The notes: generated by a model from the sequence alone, not told the origin. 64,000 bases of DNA from Spongilla lacustris (GCA_949361645.1 OX442415.1:20057283-20121282); one strand, 5' to 3'; positions 20,257 through 54,189 are shown, counted from the stretch's first letter. A program made the numbers and translations.

Positions 20257-22509
20257 TTACAGCGATATGGTAGACTGGCTTTTGACGCCTTCTATGTCTC
20301 CCACACCAACGACTGCATGGAAAAACAACAAAGGACAAAACATAACATGACATGTATGCACATGCAAGATACAATACAAACCACAATATCGGTACTCACT
20401 GAAACTAATACTGCTTCTATTTTGCTGTTGGGAATTTTGGTTTGCTGACGAAAGACGGTCACAATCTTCCATACCAATTGACAGATGTTTGCTGTTCCCG
20501 CCTGTCTGGTCCAGTGTGGTCACAAGCCCGGCAATCCTTGCCTTCTCCAGCTCACCTAGCTGCCGGCAATGATGGGTCATTTGGAGTACAGCTTTGTAGT
20601 AATTAACTTATTTGCTGCATTAGATGAATGTTACGTGAATTAGAGATTACAAAATGGTCATTTAAACCATTGGGTTTGTGACGTCCATCATTTGAAATGT
20701 TCCATTTGTCCTTAACAAGCAAAGCTTATGTCTGCCAAGCCCTTTGGACCCCCCCCCCCCCCCCCGCCCCCACCTGCCATTATGCCTACACCCAATATTA
20801 AGAAGGAAGTGATTAGTAGCATACTAACAATGAGAGCAATATTACATCATAAAAAATACAGTGTAGTATGGGTAGCTGTAATTGTAAATGGTCTGTGCAC
20901 CGGCAACAAAAAAAAAAAAAGTATCAGTGTCAGATGGGACACGTTAGGTACATGTATACATAGATGTCTTAGAAGTGGGTTGTGATGAGGACATTTCATT
21001 TATAACTATCTCTCTCATAATAAAGGGGTGGCACTGAGTTCAACTAGGTGTGGGGTACATCAATATGTACATGTACCATGCCTGTACAAGGTATACACAT
21101 ACATGTATGTTACATGTACATGTATCTGTAAATGTGCGTACCATATCTGTAAATGTACTGATACATATATACACTAACATGTACATATATGCGCCATACA
21201 TGAACATATATGCGTGTGCCATACATGTACATATAAACGCACCATACATGCACATACATGTATACGCACCATACATGTACATATACGCGCCATACATGTG
21301 CAAGAACGCACCATATTGATTGTATTACACAATGTCTGGATCAAGAGTGTATGCTCCTCTTCTGTTTCACTTGAACACTGAAGCAGGATCTTGACAGTGC
21401 AACAATAGAACAGTTAAAATAAGCACCCGTCTTCAACACACGTGCATAGGCAGCTAACCTTCTTGTCCAGTAAGGAGTAGATCTGAATACTGCACTGAGC
21501 AGCTTCAATGCAAGTGCACAACATGGTAGACTGTTAAGAACAGACTAGATACATCAAGCTAGTGTAGTTACCTTCTGTACTGATCTCTGCCGCAGCGGTG
21601 CTAAAAAGGGGGAACGAAGACTTGTAGACGTAATGGTCTTTGCCTTTCTTTGCCACGATGACCAGATCGTTAAAGATCAGCAGAAGACGCTTGTGCTGCT
21701 TGCGTTTCAACCAGTGGTTGTTGGCACTGTCCAGTTCAAAGACAACTGCCTTCAGTACTAGGCTGCGCTGTGGGTTAGCTAGGTTCTTGAGGGAGGAGGG
21801 GGGAGAAGGGAGAGGAGGGAGAGGAGGGGGAGGAAGGAGAGGAGGGAGAGGAGGGGGAGGAGGGGAGGAGGGGGAGGAGGGAGGAGGGGGAGGAGGGGAG
21901 GAGGGGGAGGAGGGGGAGGTGGGGAGGAGGGGGAGGAGGGATGTCATATATACATGCAGCACTAGGTGGCGATGTACTTAGGTGCATACATGTATCGGCG
22001 ATTCCACCAACTGTTGTTGTATTTCAACCACCTGTGTGGTGTGGTCTGCTCCAGTCGCAAACGGAGTCTTTTGAGCATGACATTTGCAATCAACACATCG
22101 CTTAACACCTTTCTCTATCCTACCTTCCTGATGCGTTCATATATATCGAGCAGAAATTGCTTCGGAAAATCCTTCCCTCCATTATTGCCTACGTAAAGCA
22201 CAAACAAATTATACCTTTTCAGTGATAACTCATACGCATACGGCGTGTACTCGTACATTAGCTGATAGTAACTGCATGAGGACCTGCCTATATTGAGGTT
22301 CAAACAAACTACATTTACCGAACCTATCATGTGTAAAAGGGTTGGTAGATAATTGACCACCATCAAGCATGTTTTTGAGCATGCAGTGTACTGCTATTCA
22401 CATGATCAATTGTTCCAATGACAGTCTCTGCAAATTTGATTAGATACTATGTAAAAAGGTGTTCATGGTATGTTGCTATAAAATGTTAGCATGTCGATAT
22501 GCTGACCAA

Positions 22510-22540
<31 letters not shown>

Positions 22541-22745
22541 GCCCTGCTCATGGTGACCTACACATCAAATTGCAAAACGTGATTTACATGTAGCTTTTCA
22601 ATTACCAACCAAACCAATCATGTGTAAAAGGTTTAGTACATAATTGACTACCATCAAGCAGATACATGTACCACACAAGTAGGCACCAGTGCAACCTGAT
22701 CACACACACACACACACACAAAACACACATTCACACACACACACA

Positions 22746-22843
<98 letters not shown>

Positions 22844-25800
22844 ACACACACCTCTGTTCATGGTGACCCACTGCTCCACAGAGGTCTTGTGCTTCACCGA
22901 GGGGTTGTGGAGGGAGGTGTGGAGCATCATGATGGCGAAGGACAGCACATAGGCCGCATCCTCGTTCTCCACCAGTCCCTTGTTGGACTTGAAGTACTCT
23001 GAAGCAAAGGTCTGCAATAAATACATGGATGTTAGCAATGCAGTAATGGGACCAGCCCCACGTGTACCTGCATGATCTTGTCAATCTTCTGGGCCTCACC
23101 CTGGTGGTGTTGAAGGAGAGGGGAGAGGAAGGTGAGGGGGAAAGATAGAAAGGGGAGAGGAGGGAAGGAGAGGAGGGAAGGAGAGGAGGGAAGGAGTGGA
23201 GGGAAGGAGAGGAGGGAAGGAGAGGAGGGAAGGAGAGGAGGGAAAGAGAGGAGGGAAGGAGAGGAGGGAAGGAGAGGAGGGAAGGAGAGGAGGGAAAGAG
23301 AGGAGGGAAGGAGAGGAGGGAAGGAGAGGAGGGAAGGAGAGGAGGGAAAGAGAGGAGTGAGGACACATAAGGGGGAGGCAGGAAGAAATAAAACATTGTA
23401 GTACCACAGCTGATGTGTGCCTTACTTGGAACACACACGAAACCCATTAATACCTTTTGTGACACAAGCAAACCAGATGGGATAATAGCTGTAATTAAGA
23501 ATGTACACACACATCAAATTTTAGACAGTCACACCCGTGGCCTTGTATAGTACACATATTGTTGCCAACACCCACCATAACCATACATGTAGTTATCACA
23601 CGCACACAGCCAAGGGAAGCCACACTTACTGGCATCAGGAACATCTTCTGAAACTCTCTGAGTGCCTCATCGATTGGTGTGTTCTTCATGTCGATCAAAC
23701 AGGTCATGTGTCTGTGTGCCAAGAATGAAAGTGGGGTGTGTAGCACTCTCAAAGAGAAACCCCTCTACCCCTATTCCCACTATCAGCTGATAAAATGCAC
23801 AAAATAAAGATAAACTCTATTGCAACCAAACAGATACAATCCCATTCATTGACTTGACAGTATTTGTAAATGTGCTTTACCACATGCTTCAACCTGCATA
23901 CACACAGGTTACTTGGTTAACTCCCAAGTGCTCAATCACGGCATACACACCACATGTATCACGCCCCAATCGGGCATTAACACACTCTAGTACTGCCATA
24001 TTAACGTACTCTAGTACCGCCATATTAAAATCGATTCGGATTTCTCCAAGGAACTCTCCAATTCTCTGCTTGCTGAGGCCAGCCCTTTCGTGCAGGAACC
24101 TCGCCACGTGCAAGGGACTGTCCTCCAGCAGTCCCTTTGAGACCAAGTATTGGATCCCAGTGGTAGGCTTCCTACATGTACAAACGACAGCAGAAAACTG
24201 ATCGTTCTATATATACTACTTACTTCAATAATTTCAGTTTCAACCCCATTCAATGGTCTGGATTCCCTTGATGCATCTTATTGATACACTTCACACTCGG
24301 GCTGACCTGTTAAACTGGTGTATGCCAATGCTTGTTTGCAGCTGCAGTGCCCCAATGCTCGGTTTCCATGGTTTCTCCTGACCATCAGTGCCGTCCCTGG
24401 AGGAGACGCCCACACTACTGGTGACCCTTCCTCCGGGCAATGATTCGCTGCTCTGCGACCTTTCCAAGGCCTGATGGTTCGCACCACCATCCGCGTACAC
24501 CACGCCTCCTCTCTTTACGCTCCTCCTGCCCCCACCACCCCCAGCTGCTGCTGCTTCAGCCACAACCTCTGGAATGGTGGTGATGGTGGTTTCCACGCTT
24601 GCGACAGTACTCGCCTTGATGAGCTGCCCTCGGCGTGTGATGGGTCTCTCCCTGTGCAGGTTGGACCTCTCCCTCATCCTGGCCATCGGGTCCCCAGCCA
24701 CCTCCAAATCGCTCCTGCGCATCGCTCCCGCCCTGCAGGGGGGCTTAGTCCCGACCCCTTCCTGGTCGGCCATGATGCTGAGCCTCTTCCTCTTGTTCAC
24801 GGTGAGGGTGCTGGTGCGCTGCCTCATGAGGGCGGGGCCCTGCTTGAGGAGGGCGGCGTAGTGCCTCCTCAGCACGTAGGCATGGTACGCCCTCTGTATG
24901 CACACGGCCGCCCTGGTGACCTTCTCCATGTCCCCGTACTTGAGGGTGATGGTCTTGATGATCCTGTCCTCGATCGTGGTCTCCATGTCGGTGGAGAAGA
25001 GCGTCCTCCTGCGGCCGGGGTCCTCCACGCTGCTGCTCCCGCGGCGCACGAAGGTGGCGCCATGTTGCCTCCTCGCGGGGCTGCCCTGCGGCTGGAGGGG
25101 GAGCCCCTTGCTGCCCACCACATGTGAGCTGTGCCTCTGTGGGGCCACGGCAGCAGCTGGTGGTGCTGCTTCACACGCCGTCTTTCTCTGTTGCCTTGGT
25201 GACATGCAGGGTGCATCTGTTCTGCGTTTGGTGAGAGGAGAAGGTGCTGGCACCTGTGCCTGCTGCCCCGAGGGGTGCCCCTGCTGCCCCGAGGGGTGCC
25301 CCTGCTGCCCCGAGGGGTGCCCCAGAGCTGTGGCTGGTGGTGCTGCATCAGTCGATTGCTTCCTATCGCATCTTGGTGATGCAGTGGTGGGTGCCCCAGC
25401 GGCTGGGAGCTCCCTCCTGCTTGTCGTTGGAGTTGAACTGTTGGACCTTGAACCAGAGGTGTGCTGGGGTGGCATTGCTGCTTGGCTGCTAGGAGGGGGA
25501 GGAGGAGGTGGAGGAGGAGGGGCAGAGGAGAATTTTTTTTCTGCATCGCTAGGTACAAGCCCTGTGCTACTTAATGGCCTGTGAAGGAGAGAAGGGCATA
25601 CATGTGTGAGTGAGCGGGCACATGAACGCTAACAGTCTCAAAAGTAACAATTCATGTCATCAAAACACCTTAAACCACATGGTTCCTCTTGTCCACTACA
25701 AAGCTTACACACTTATTGATACTTTAGAAGTGCCCACCACATCACAAAGTGTGCTGCGTCCATAGCAATTCTACTATATGGGACTACATGTACATGTAAA

Positions 25801-26379
25801 TGGGACGCGGGCGTTCAGGAACATTTTTTGAACAGGTACAGAAACATGAATCGTATGGTCTGATGGTTGGGAAATGCTGAAAATTCAATATGCAGTGGCA
25901 GCAAAAGGGGGAGGGGCCGGACACAATCTACTTCTTTCTCTAATTGATAAATGAAATTATTAGATCTTAAATCCGGTTGCTAATAAATGATTTCATTTCA
26001 CTCATGATTTGTAAAATCATGAGTGTAAAATTCAGATACCTTTAGCCGATTCAAACGAGGGGGAGATGTACCGAATATACCTCGGGACGTACGGGGTGAA
26101 AGTTACCATGCACGTGTGTGCGCACACTATACACTCTTGCCTGCAATTCAACGAGTTGCTTTCATTGTTCAGAATGTCCCTCGACTGTTCCAGTCCTGTA
26201 ACGCTGCCGTTACGAAGCGAATCTCTCGGTCCTGTGGCGCCATGAAGCTTTTCGCATAGATCCTTGACCAGAAGCTTCAGTTGCGCTTCCCTCTCTCGTA
26301 GCCTGAAGATTTCCGACTCTTGCTGGAATGTCGCTTCCTGCAAAGTCCTGATACATGTGCATATTTCTGCGTATGCCAT
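20257..26379 (-). CDS. IQSEC/BRAG-type Arf GEF (IQ, Sec7, PH)
   Basis: Eleven exons in transcript order are 26141-26379, 24307-25578, 24010-24171, 23630-23711, 23068-23100, 22852-23011, 22124-22188, 22032-22067, 21572-21785, 20400-20591 and 20257-20312. They give 2,511 coding bases (836 residues) with all phases closing. The N-terminus is a short coiled coil (about 12-48), then a long low-complexity region with three GHPSGQQ repeats. An IQ motif, AAVCIQRAYHAYVLRRHY, sits at about 304-324. The Sec7 domain spans about 503-675, with the catalytic glutamate in GEFLGE (about residue 547), then NTPIDEALREFQ, GEAQKIDKIMQ and YVLSFAIMMLHTSLHNPSV. A PH domain follows (LVLKAVVFELDS, RLLLIFNDLVIVAKK). 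Such proteins exchange GDP for GTP on Arf6-type GTPases at the plasma membrane and bind calmodulin through the IQ motif. The last residues ISL fit a class II PDZ ligand weakly. The first intron starts with GC. The start is the first ATG in the coiled-coil frame; an upstream start is possible. Confidence 0.87.
21135..21315. repeat. Tandem repeat of ACATGTACATAT/GCGCCATAC type
   Basis: Units of about 20-27 bases alternate ACATGTACATATA and CGCACCATACATG through intron 9 of the IQSEC-like gene. They keep both strands open as Met-Tyr-rich frames, which are not genes. Confidence 0.75.
21786..21940. repeat. GGAGGG polypurine array next to a splice acceptor
   Basis: The array of GGAGGGG and GGAGGA units starts about five bases from exon 9 of the IQSEC-like gene. 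In the transcript it is a CCTCC-rich polypyrimidine tract of about 150 bases directly upstream of the 3' splice site. Confidence 0.85.
22701..22851. repeat. (CA)n microsatellite at a splice donor
   Basis: A long CA array, interrupted by AAACACACATTC units, ends exactly at the 5' splice site of IQSEC-like exon 6. In the transcript the donor is therefore followed immediately by a UG repeat of roughly 150 bases. A shorter CA array lies at 22513-22540 in the same intron. Confidence 0.92.
23113..23357. repeat. GGAGAGGAGGGAA minisatellite next to exon 5
   Basis: About fifteen to twenty units of the form AGGAGAGGAGGGAA lie in intron 4 of the IQSEC-like gene. In the transcript this is a CCTTCCCTCCTCT polypyrimidine array ending about 12 bases upstream of the 33-base exon 5. 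Confidence 0.88.
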
Positions 26380-26634
26380 CGCCTTGGTACTTGTATTGAT
26401 GTGGGAGGGGCACGATGGAGTGGTATTCACTATCCCTCATCCCTCGCGCATTTAAATTCTCTCCTTATAGGGCTAGGGTATTTGAATACATAGCGTATAA
26501 CGTCACTAGTACATATACGACCTAAAATCAACCATGTTATTGTACAAAGAATAATCTTTATCAAACGCGCACCATTTAATATTGAGCAATCAATTAATTA
26601 ACTCGTGCAGTTTACTAAGTAACACGTGCGGATA
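26380..26634. promoter_or_regulatory. Shared bidirectional promoter region (IQSEC-like and QARS)
   Basis: The start codons of the minus-strand IQSEC-like gene (26379) and the plus-strand QARS gene (26635) are only 256 bases apart and point away from each other, so the promoters must overlap or touch. No TATA box in a convincing position is visible. The region contains ACACGTGCGG and ACGTCACTAG, which resemble E-box and CRE-like sites, but this is by eye only. Confidence 0.6.
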
Positions 26635-48641
<22,007 letters not shown>

Positions 48642-50580
48642 CAAAATTGCAATGGCTGTGATGGTGATACTGCCATATCACTGTGGCATGTATAGACAAT
48701 TTACAATACACACACTTAATATTTTTCATTTTTGTAATTGTTGAATGATATTAGAGTATGCATTTTTATAAATTAAATACAAATTACTAAAGTAGTCGGT
48801 AATAATTTACCTTTCCAAAATGCATTTGATTATTGGCAGTGATTAGCAGTGTGTAAACACAACGAATGCAACAGAAAATGAAAATATTTGGTTAGCAGAC
48901 AACAATCCTTGAGCTTGTTGTTTGTTAGTGTGGAGAGAATAATACTGGGGTATGGTAGAGAATTCAATCTTTACAGCTATTCAGGTACCAGTTATTCATC
49001 ATGAGAGCTACTTTAACTCAGGTACAGTGCTTCCTTCAGTGTGTAAAAATGAAATGTGTTTTTGACAGCGACTTTTATCTCACTGTCGTATGTTTTCGTT
49101 TTACAGATGTCTTAAAATCTCGGTTACATCTTGACGGATATATATCGAGGTGCAGGTAGGGGTTTGAAAATATGTCCTGTATTGATGGTGTTAGTATGTT
49201 GTATTTTCTGATTTAATTGCTTTGGCATTGAAATATATCAGATAACATGTATGTATAGTTGTATTTGTTGTCTTGGGCTCAGGGATGGTAAGGCAGCCTC
49301 ACAATACGCATCATGCACGTTAAATCTTTCATGTATAGTACACGAGGAGTAATATTTCATTACTGCCTGGGACTTACATACATGTACATGTACAGACTTA
49401 AAGGTTGATTATAAGTAGTAGGGAGGTGCATGTTATTTCTACTTTGTACACATGACAATGTAAGATTTACTGTCCAGCCATTTAAGGTCATAGGGCAGCG
49501 GGTTGACTGCTAAGGAGTTGAACTGTGTCATACTTGTAGTTGCTGTACATGTGTGATAATTAGTAATGTGTTTTGTCATATTACCTGGTAGGGAAGTTTG
49601 GTTGATGTTCTATTATTGCAAATGTAGTGCTCCCTCTTCTTTCCCGCCCCGATTCAGAACATTGTACATCTGGTGACTAGGGTACTGCAAAAGTGGGGCT
49701 TCAATAGTCACAAGGTTCCAGTTAAGTGGATAACTCATGCACAAAGTATCATGCACATAGTATCCCAGCGGTCAAGACAGCAGCCAGGTACACTGTATGT
49801 ATCAACAAAGGAGTTCACTACAATACATGGTGTGTATAAAGAAATGAAAGTAAATGAGCCCTACATGTTTAGGGAATGTATTTTTTTGTATGTACATGTA
49901 GCAAATGATGATGCACTTAGATTGTACATCAGGTGAACTAGTGATCTAGTTCACTGCAGCTGCATGTTCAGCAGACAGTAGAACCCACAAGTTCACACTT
50001 GCACATGAGTGAGTTGTGAGCAGTGTCTATTTGCATTTGAATTGTGAACATGTGTCAGGCGCTACACATTACGTTTAGGTCCTGCTACGTTACGAGTGCA
50101 TCAGAGTGCATTATGTTAATTGCATAAACATGTACAAGAAGTTACATGTGCGGGTACTTTACCACGTTGTCAAAACAAAAACGATACGCTTACGCAAGTA
50201 CATTGTAGATTTAAATGTATGGTGTAGTTAGTTGTGTATTTTACGTATGTGTTTATAAATATACATGTAGTGTTATTGTACGTATGTATAGTATGCGTCA
50301 GTTAATGCCACGCAGTGCTTACCTACGCAGTGCTCTACCTACATAGAAAATTAACTTGCGCTAGGGGGTAATTTTTTACCTAATAAGGGTACTACCCTTA
50401 TGTAGGGTAATTTGAACATTATGTTCCTGTATGTAAACATGTGTTTTGATGCATGTGCGTATGCATTCCATATTGTATAAGTCCCGCGTTTCTTCAACAC
50501 TGTTAACCAATCATATCTAAGCGCGCCTAACATTCACCGAGCAGTGCATATAGCGTACAATTTAGAGCAAGACTTGAGCT
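48642..50580. other. Intergenic, no gene firmly recognised
   Basis: The left part is the 3' flank of QARS. A frame at 49673-49936 (plus) has no motif I recognise. At 49980-50035 a fragment CCCACAAGTTCACACTTGC resembles the terminus of the CAGTACC element and may be another relic. The rest is AT-rich single-copy-looking sequence. Confidence 0.45.
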
Positions 50581-51654
50581 ATGTCTTTAAGAACGGCGCT
50601 CAAGGAGACAGGTTCGATATAAGATTTAGTTTAATGACCCGCGTGATGACACTAGAGCTCTACTATCTGATACGGTGGTGAGACGAGGATGCAGTGTTTG
50701 TGGTGCCTGGCATTTCAGGTAAACAAACTTATTTACCACAAGCCAATGGATCCAGATTCAATGATTTCCATTAGGGGCAAAGAGTGATATGGAGCGTCTC
50801 AAAAAAGAGTTTTTACAAGGGGGAGCTACGACAGCTGTTGAAATTGCCACAGTAGGACAACGTAAGCGTTTTCTGAATTGATAGTGCTACTGGGTATAAT
50901 GCAACCATCCTGCAGCAACAACTATGGAAACAGCTGGGACTGTGGAAACAGGCCCGATCCCAAAATGTTAGTGGTTATTCACAATTTTAATATAAGTGAT
51001 GGGCATATGGCAATTTTCCACATTTCCAGGGAAAAAGCTTGCTACTAAGGCAAAGACTGGCAATGCCAAGGCAAAGCCTACCAAGCCAAAAGGTAGATAA
51101 CCTACAAGGTTAATATAACATTCAACAAACAATCATTTCAGGAAGAATTCTGGATTATGCCAGCACAGCGGAAGAAGTGCTAGCCATACCAGTACCAGCA
51201 CCAGCCACAACACCAGTCACAGCAACAGTCACAGCAACAGCCACAGCACCAGTCACAGCACCAGTCACAGCACCAGTCACAGCAACAGCCACAGCAACAG
51301 TCACAGCACCAGTCACAGCACCAGTCACAGCAACAGTCACAGCACCAGTCACAGCACCAGTCACAGCACCAGTCACAGTACCAGCCACAGCACCAGTCAC
51401 AGCACCAGTCACAGCACCAGCAAGTCACAGCACCAGTCACAGCACCAGCTACAGCAACAGTTACATCTGCACCTGATCCATTGTCAGAGTCGCCAAGGTG
51501 TCTGCCTATTAGGGATGGCAATAACTGTTTGCCATCTTCGGAGATTGACAAAAGTGCGCTCAGGCCTCCTGAAATGACAATTCAGCTACACTGTAGTTTA
51601 ACGGCCGAATCCAAAATGCCAACCTTAGCACTAAAGCTAGCTGTTGAATCATAG
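50581..51654 (+). CDS. Lys/Ala-rich protein with Thr-Ala-Pro-Val repeat tail
   Basis: Six small exons join in phase: 50581-50611, 50683-50718, 50775-50861, 50916-50966, 51030-51092 and 51142 onward. The protein starts MSLRTALKETDEDAVFVVPG, continues with MERLKKEFLQGGATTAVEIA, then KKLATKAKTGNAKAKPTKPK, a basic stretch, and DYASTAEEVLAIPVPAPATT. The last exon then runs into a repeat of Thr-Ala-Pro-Val and Thr-Ala-Thr-Val units. A 4-base insertion (CAAG at about 51421-51424) shifts the frame: as written the protein stops at 51476. In the shifted frame a normal-looking tail (APDPLSESPRCLPIRDGN, ending KLAVES) runs to 51654. Introns are 50-70 bases. I do not recognise the family. The consistent phases favour a real gene; the C-terminus is uncertain. 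Confidence 0.55.
51187..51465. repeat. CAGTCACAGCAC minisatellite, coding
   Basis: Units of 12 bases (CAGTCACAGCAC, variants CAGCCACAGCAA and CAGTCACAGTAC) lie in the last exon of the small gene. Because 12 is divisible by three the units keep the frame, except at the irregular unit CCAGCAAGTCAC near 51418-51428. Confidence 0.92.
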
Positions 51655-51994
51655 TTTTGGTTTAAAAGTAATGGCACAATGTACTGTAATGGGAAGTGCA
51701 GCATATAAGGGGTTACATATTAGAGTTCAATAGTTTAAAGCAATTTCAAAACAATCAAACCCAAAACTGCGTTTTAAGTAATTATGTAACACATTGGTTA
51801 TAACGCAACGAACACGAAGGTAGCAACTCAACCCTGCTTCTTGAATTCTGTTCCATATTTTGAAGTATGTATACAATTGATGGCGCACATATACAACGCA
51901 GAGTTTGGCTGTAGCATCTGGTGGACTCCCCCTGGTGTTGCAAGTGATACAATCGAATACAGTATCTACCGCCTTTCCATTTTCACCCACTTAA
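51655..51994. other. Intergenic gap before the piggyBac element
   Basis: A minus-strand frame (51727-51990) is open but begins at a non-ATG codon and has no known motif. It stops being interesting at the TTAA that starts the transposon (51991-51994). Confidence 0.45.
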
Positions 51995-52369
51995 CGGTTT
52001 AACCGCGGATGCTGCGGACAAGCGGTAGAATGATTGAGCACCGAACGGCGAGCGCCGCTTGCAAGTGGCACTCGAACATGGGTCGGAAGCGACATTTGTT
52101 TACCGAAGCGTATGAACTTTGATGCCTGGTTCATGTTTCGACATTGAAGTAGCATGTCTTAGGTAACTTTTTTTAGGTGATGTAACATGGTTTTTATACA
52201 AAAAATTTATTTACATGCTATAAGAAAAATTGCACGCGAGAGGACTATGCGTATTACCAGGTGCTCAGTTTTGTGTACGTACAAAGTCTACAGCAGCAGT
52301 GGGTAAGTTATTCGAAGTAACAGTAAGCTTCGTTAGTGTAGTAACATAAGCAAAACGATAAAAGCAGGT

Positions 52370-54189
52370 ATGGAGAGACGGAAGCGCTTGTGGTTAGACG
52401 ATGTGTTGACAATGATTGACACGGCAGACGATTTCGATGAGCCCATAGAAGAAGGTAGTGACGACGAGTTCCCCAACATGGTGAAGGAAGTGAACGATGA
52501 TGGCACAGGAGAAGAACTACACGATGAAGCTGCACATGTGTCTACATGTAAGCATGAATTTATTTATGGCAACCACAATCATAGCAATATCAAAAACATG
52601 TAGCAGATGCCACCATTGAAGAAACTGAAGGGCTTGGCCTGGTTGAGGAGGAACCAGAAAACAGTATGTTCAGGCAAGACTTGTGCACTGACTATTTTCA
52701 CAGGTGTAGAACCAAATTTGACTGCATCACTAGCACCATTGCTGATCAGAGCATTTGCTGATCAGAGTGGTCCCACGTTCCACATTGATGAGACAACACA
52801 TCCAGCCGAAGTCTTCAGCCACCTGTTCCCTGATGACCTGATGGAGATGATCGTTGATGAGACCAATAGCTATGCATCAAAGCACATGGACCCTGCAAAG
52901 TACGAGAAATGGGACAAACTTATACTTGCAGAACTAAAGGCCTACTTTGGTTTCAACATCTTGATGGGCTTAGTTCACATGCCAGAAATTTAGGACTACT
53001 GGAAAAACGATGCCCATTTCCTCTACAGCCCCATAGCAAGCCGCATTTCACGGGACAGGTTTTGTGACATTTCACGTTACCTCCACTTTACCAGCAATGA
53101 ACTGTTGGTAAGAAGAGGCCAACCAGGCTATGATAAGTTGGGCAAAGTGCGCCCCATCATTGAGGCAATGAAGTGTTCAATACGAGCAGTGTACGAACCT
53201 TCTCAAGAGATTGTCGTAGATGAAGCGATGATACCGTTTCAAGGCAGGTCATCGATCAAACAGTACATGAAGAGTAAACCTGTGAAAAGAGGCATAAAGG
53301 TGTGGTGCCTTGCGGACAGTGCTAACGGGTATATAGCCAACTTTGATGTCTACACTGGTAAAGGAGAGGAAATTGGAGAGAATGATGAATCATCACTTGG
53401 AGCCAGAGTAGTCATATCACTTTCTTCACATCTGCAAGGAATAAACCACCATCTTTATTGCGGCAACTTTTTTTCCTCCCCATACCTGTTCCAGAAACTA
53501 CTCAGCATGGGGATATATGCCAATGGCACCCTCAGACTGAATATGAAGGGATCACCACCTGACCTAAAGATACCATCAAAGGGGGAAAAAAAACCCCCAA
53601 AATTGGGACTGATTAGCAGGTTAGAATCATGATTTACAATGTTATTATTTCACTTACATGTATTTATAGGGGTGATGCAGTAGTACGACAGAATCAGCAA
53701 CTGGTGGCCACAGCTTGGCTAGATAATCAAGTTGTCAACGTTCTTTCAACTAACATCCAACCTGATGCTGTTGGTACAACAAAACGCACAATGAAGGATG
53801 GAACACGGCAAGGGTTTCCATGCCCTCAGGCTGTTATCTCCTACAGAGAAAACATGGGAGGGGTGGACTGCAACGATCAACTGAGACAGTTCTATATGGT
53901 CCGACTGAAAAGCCGGAAAGTTTACAAGTACGTCATTTGGTTTCTACTGGAACTGGTTTCTACTAATGCATATATACTGTCCAAAGAGCACATTGAAACA
54001 ACAATGTCACTACGTGAATACAGACTCACATTGGCGAAGAGCTTGATTGGAGGGTATTGCAGCCGCAAACAGCCTGGACGTGTGGCAGCTGCAGGGCCCG
54101 TTGCTATGACTAAAATGTACTATGCCAAGAAGAAAAAAACAGAAAGCAAAAAAGGTGTCAGTAGGTGTAATCACTGCTCTTCTAAATAA
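52370..54189 (+). pseudogene. piggyBac transposase (DDE_Tnp_1_7), inactivated
   Basis: Four exons fit: 52370-52547, 52606-52663, 52704-53619 and 53670-54189, with introns of 40-58 bases, about 556 residues. The N-terminus is acidic (SDDEFPNMVKEVNDD). The catalytic fold follows: HPAEVFSHLFPDDLMEMIVD, IVVDEAMIPFQGRSSIKQYM (first Asp), HHLYCGNFFSSPYLFQKL, and NMGGVDCNDQLRQFY (third Asp). The second Asp, normally in Y-x-D-N-F-F, is Gly here (codon GGC near 53463). An in-frame TAG at 52991-52993 interrupts the block normally reading DYW. The C-terminal cysteine-rich domain is cut to a single CNHC. The transposase would cut and paste DNA at TTAA; this one cannot. Confidence 0.85.

Noticed and set aside
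22654..23510. Long minus-strand frames rich in Cys-Val and Ser-Pro-Phe
   Set aside because: They are read-through of the TG and CCTTCC arrays around true Sec7 exons; only the exon parts are real.
24474..25584. Long plus-strand and alternative minus-strand frames opposite IQSEC exon 2
   Set aside because: Shadows of the GC-rich 1,272-base exon; only one frame contains the IQ motif and fits the splice phases.
49673..49936. Plus-strand frame of 87 codons downstream of QARS
   Set aside because: Starts plausibly but no motif, no clear splice sites and no similarity I can name.
51727..51990. Minus-strand frame of 87 codons next to the piggyBac end
   Set aside because: Starts at a non-ATG codon and has no motif; kept only as a possible repeat fragment.
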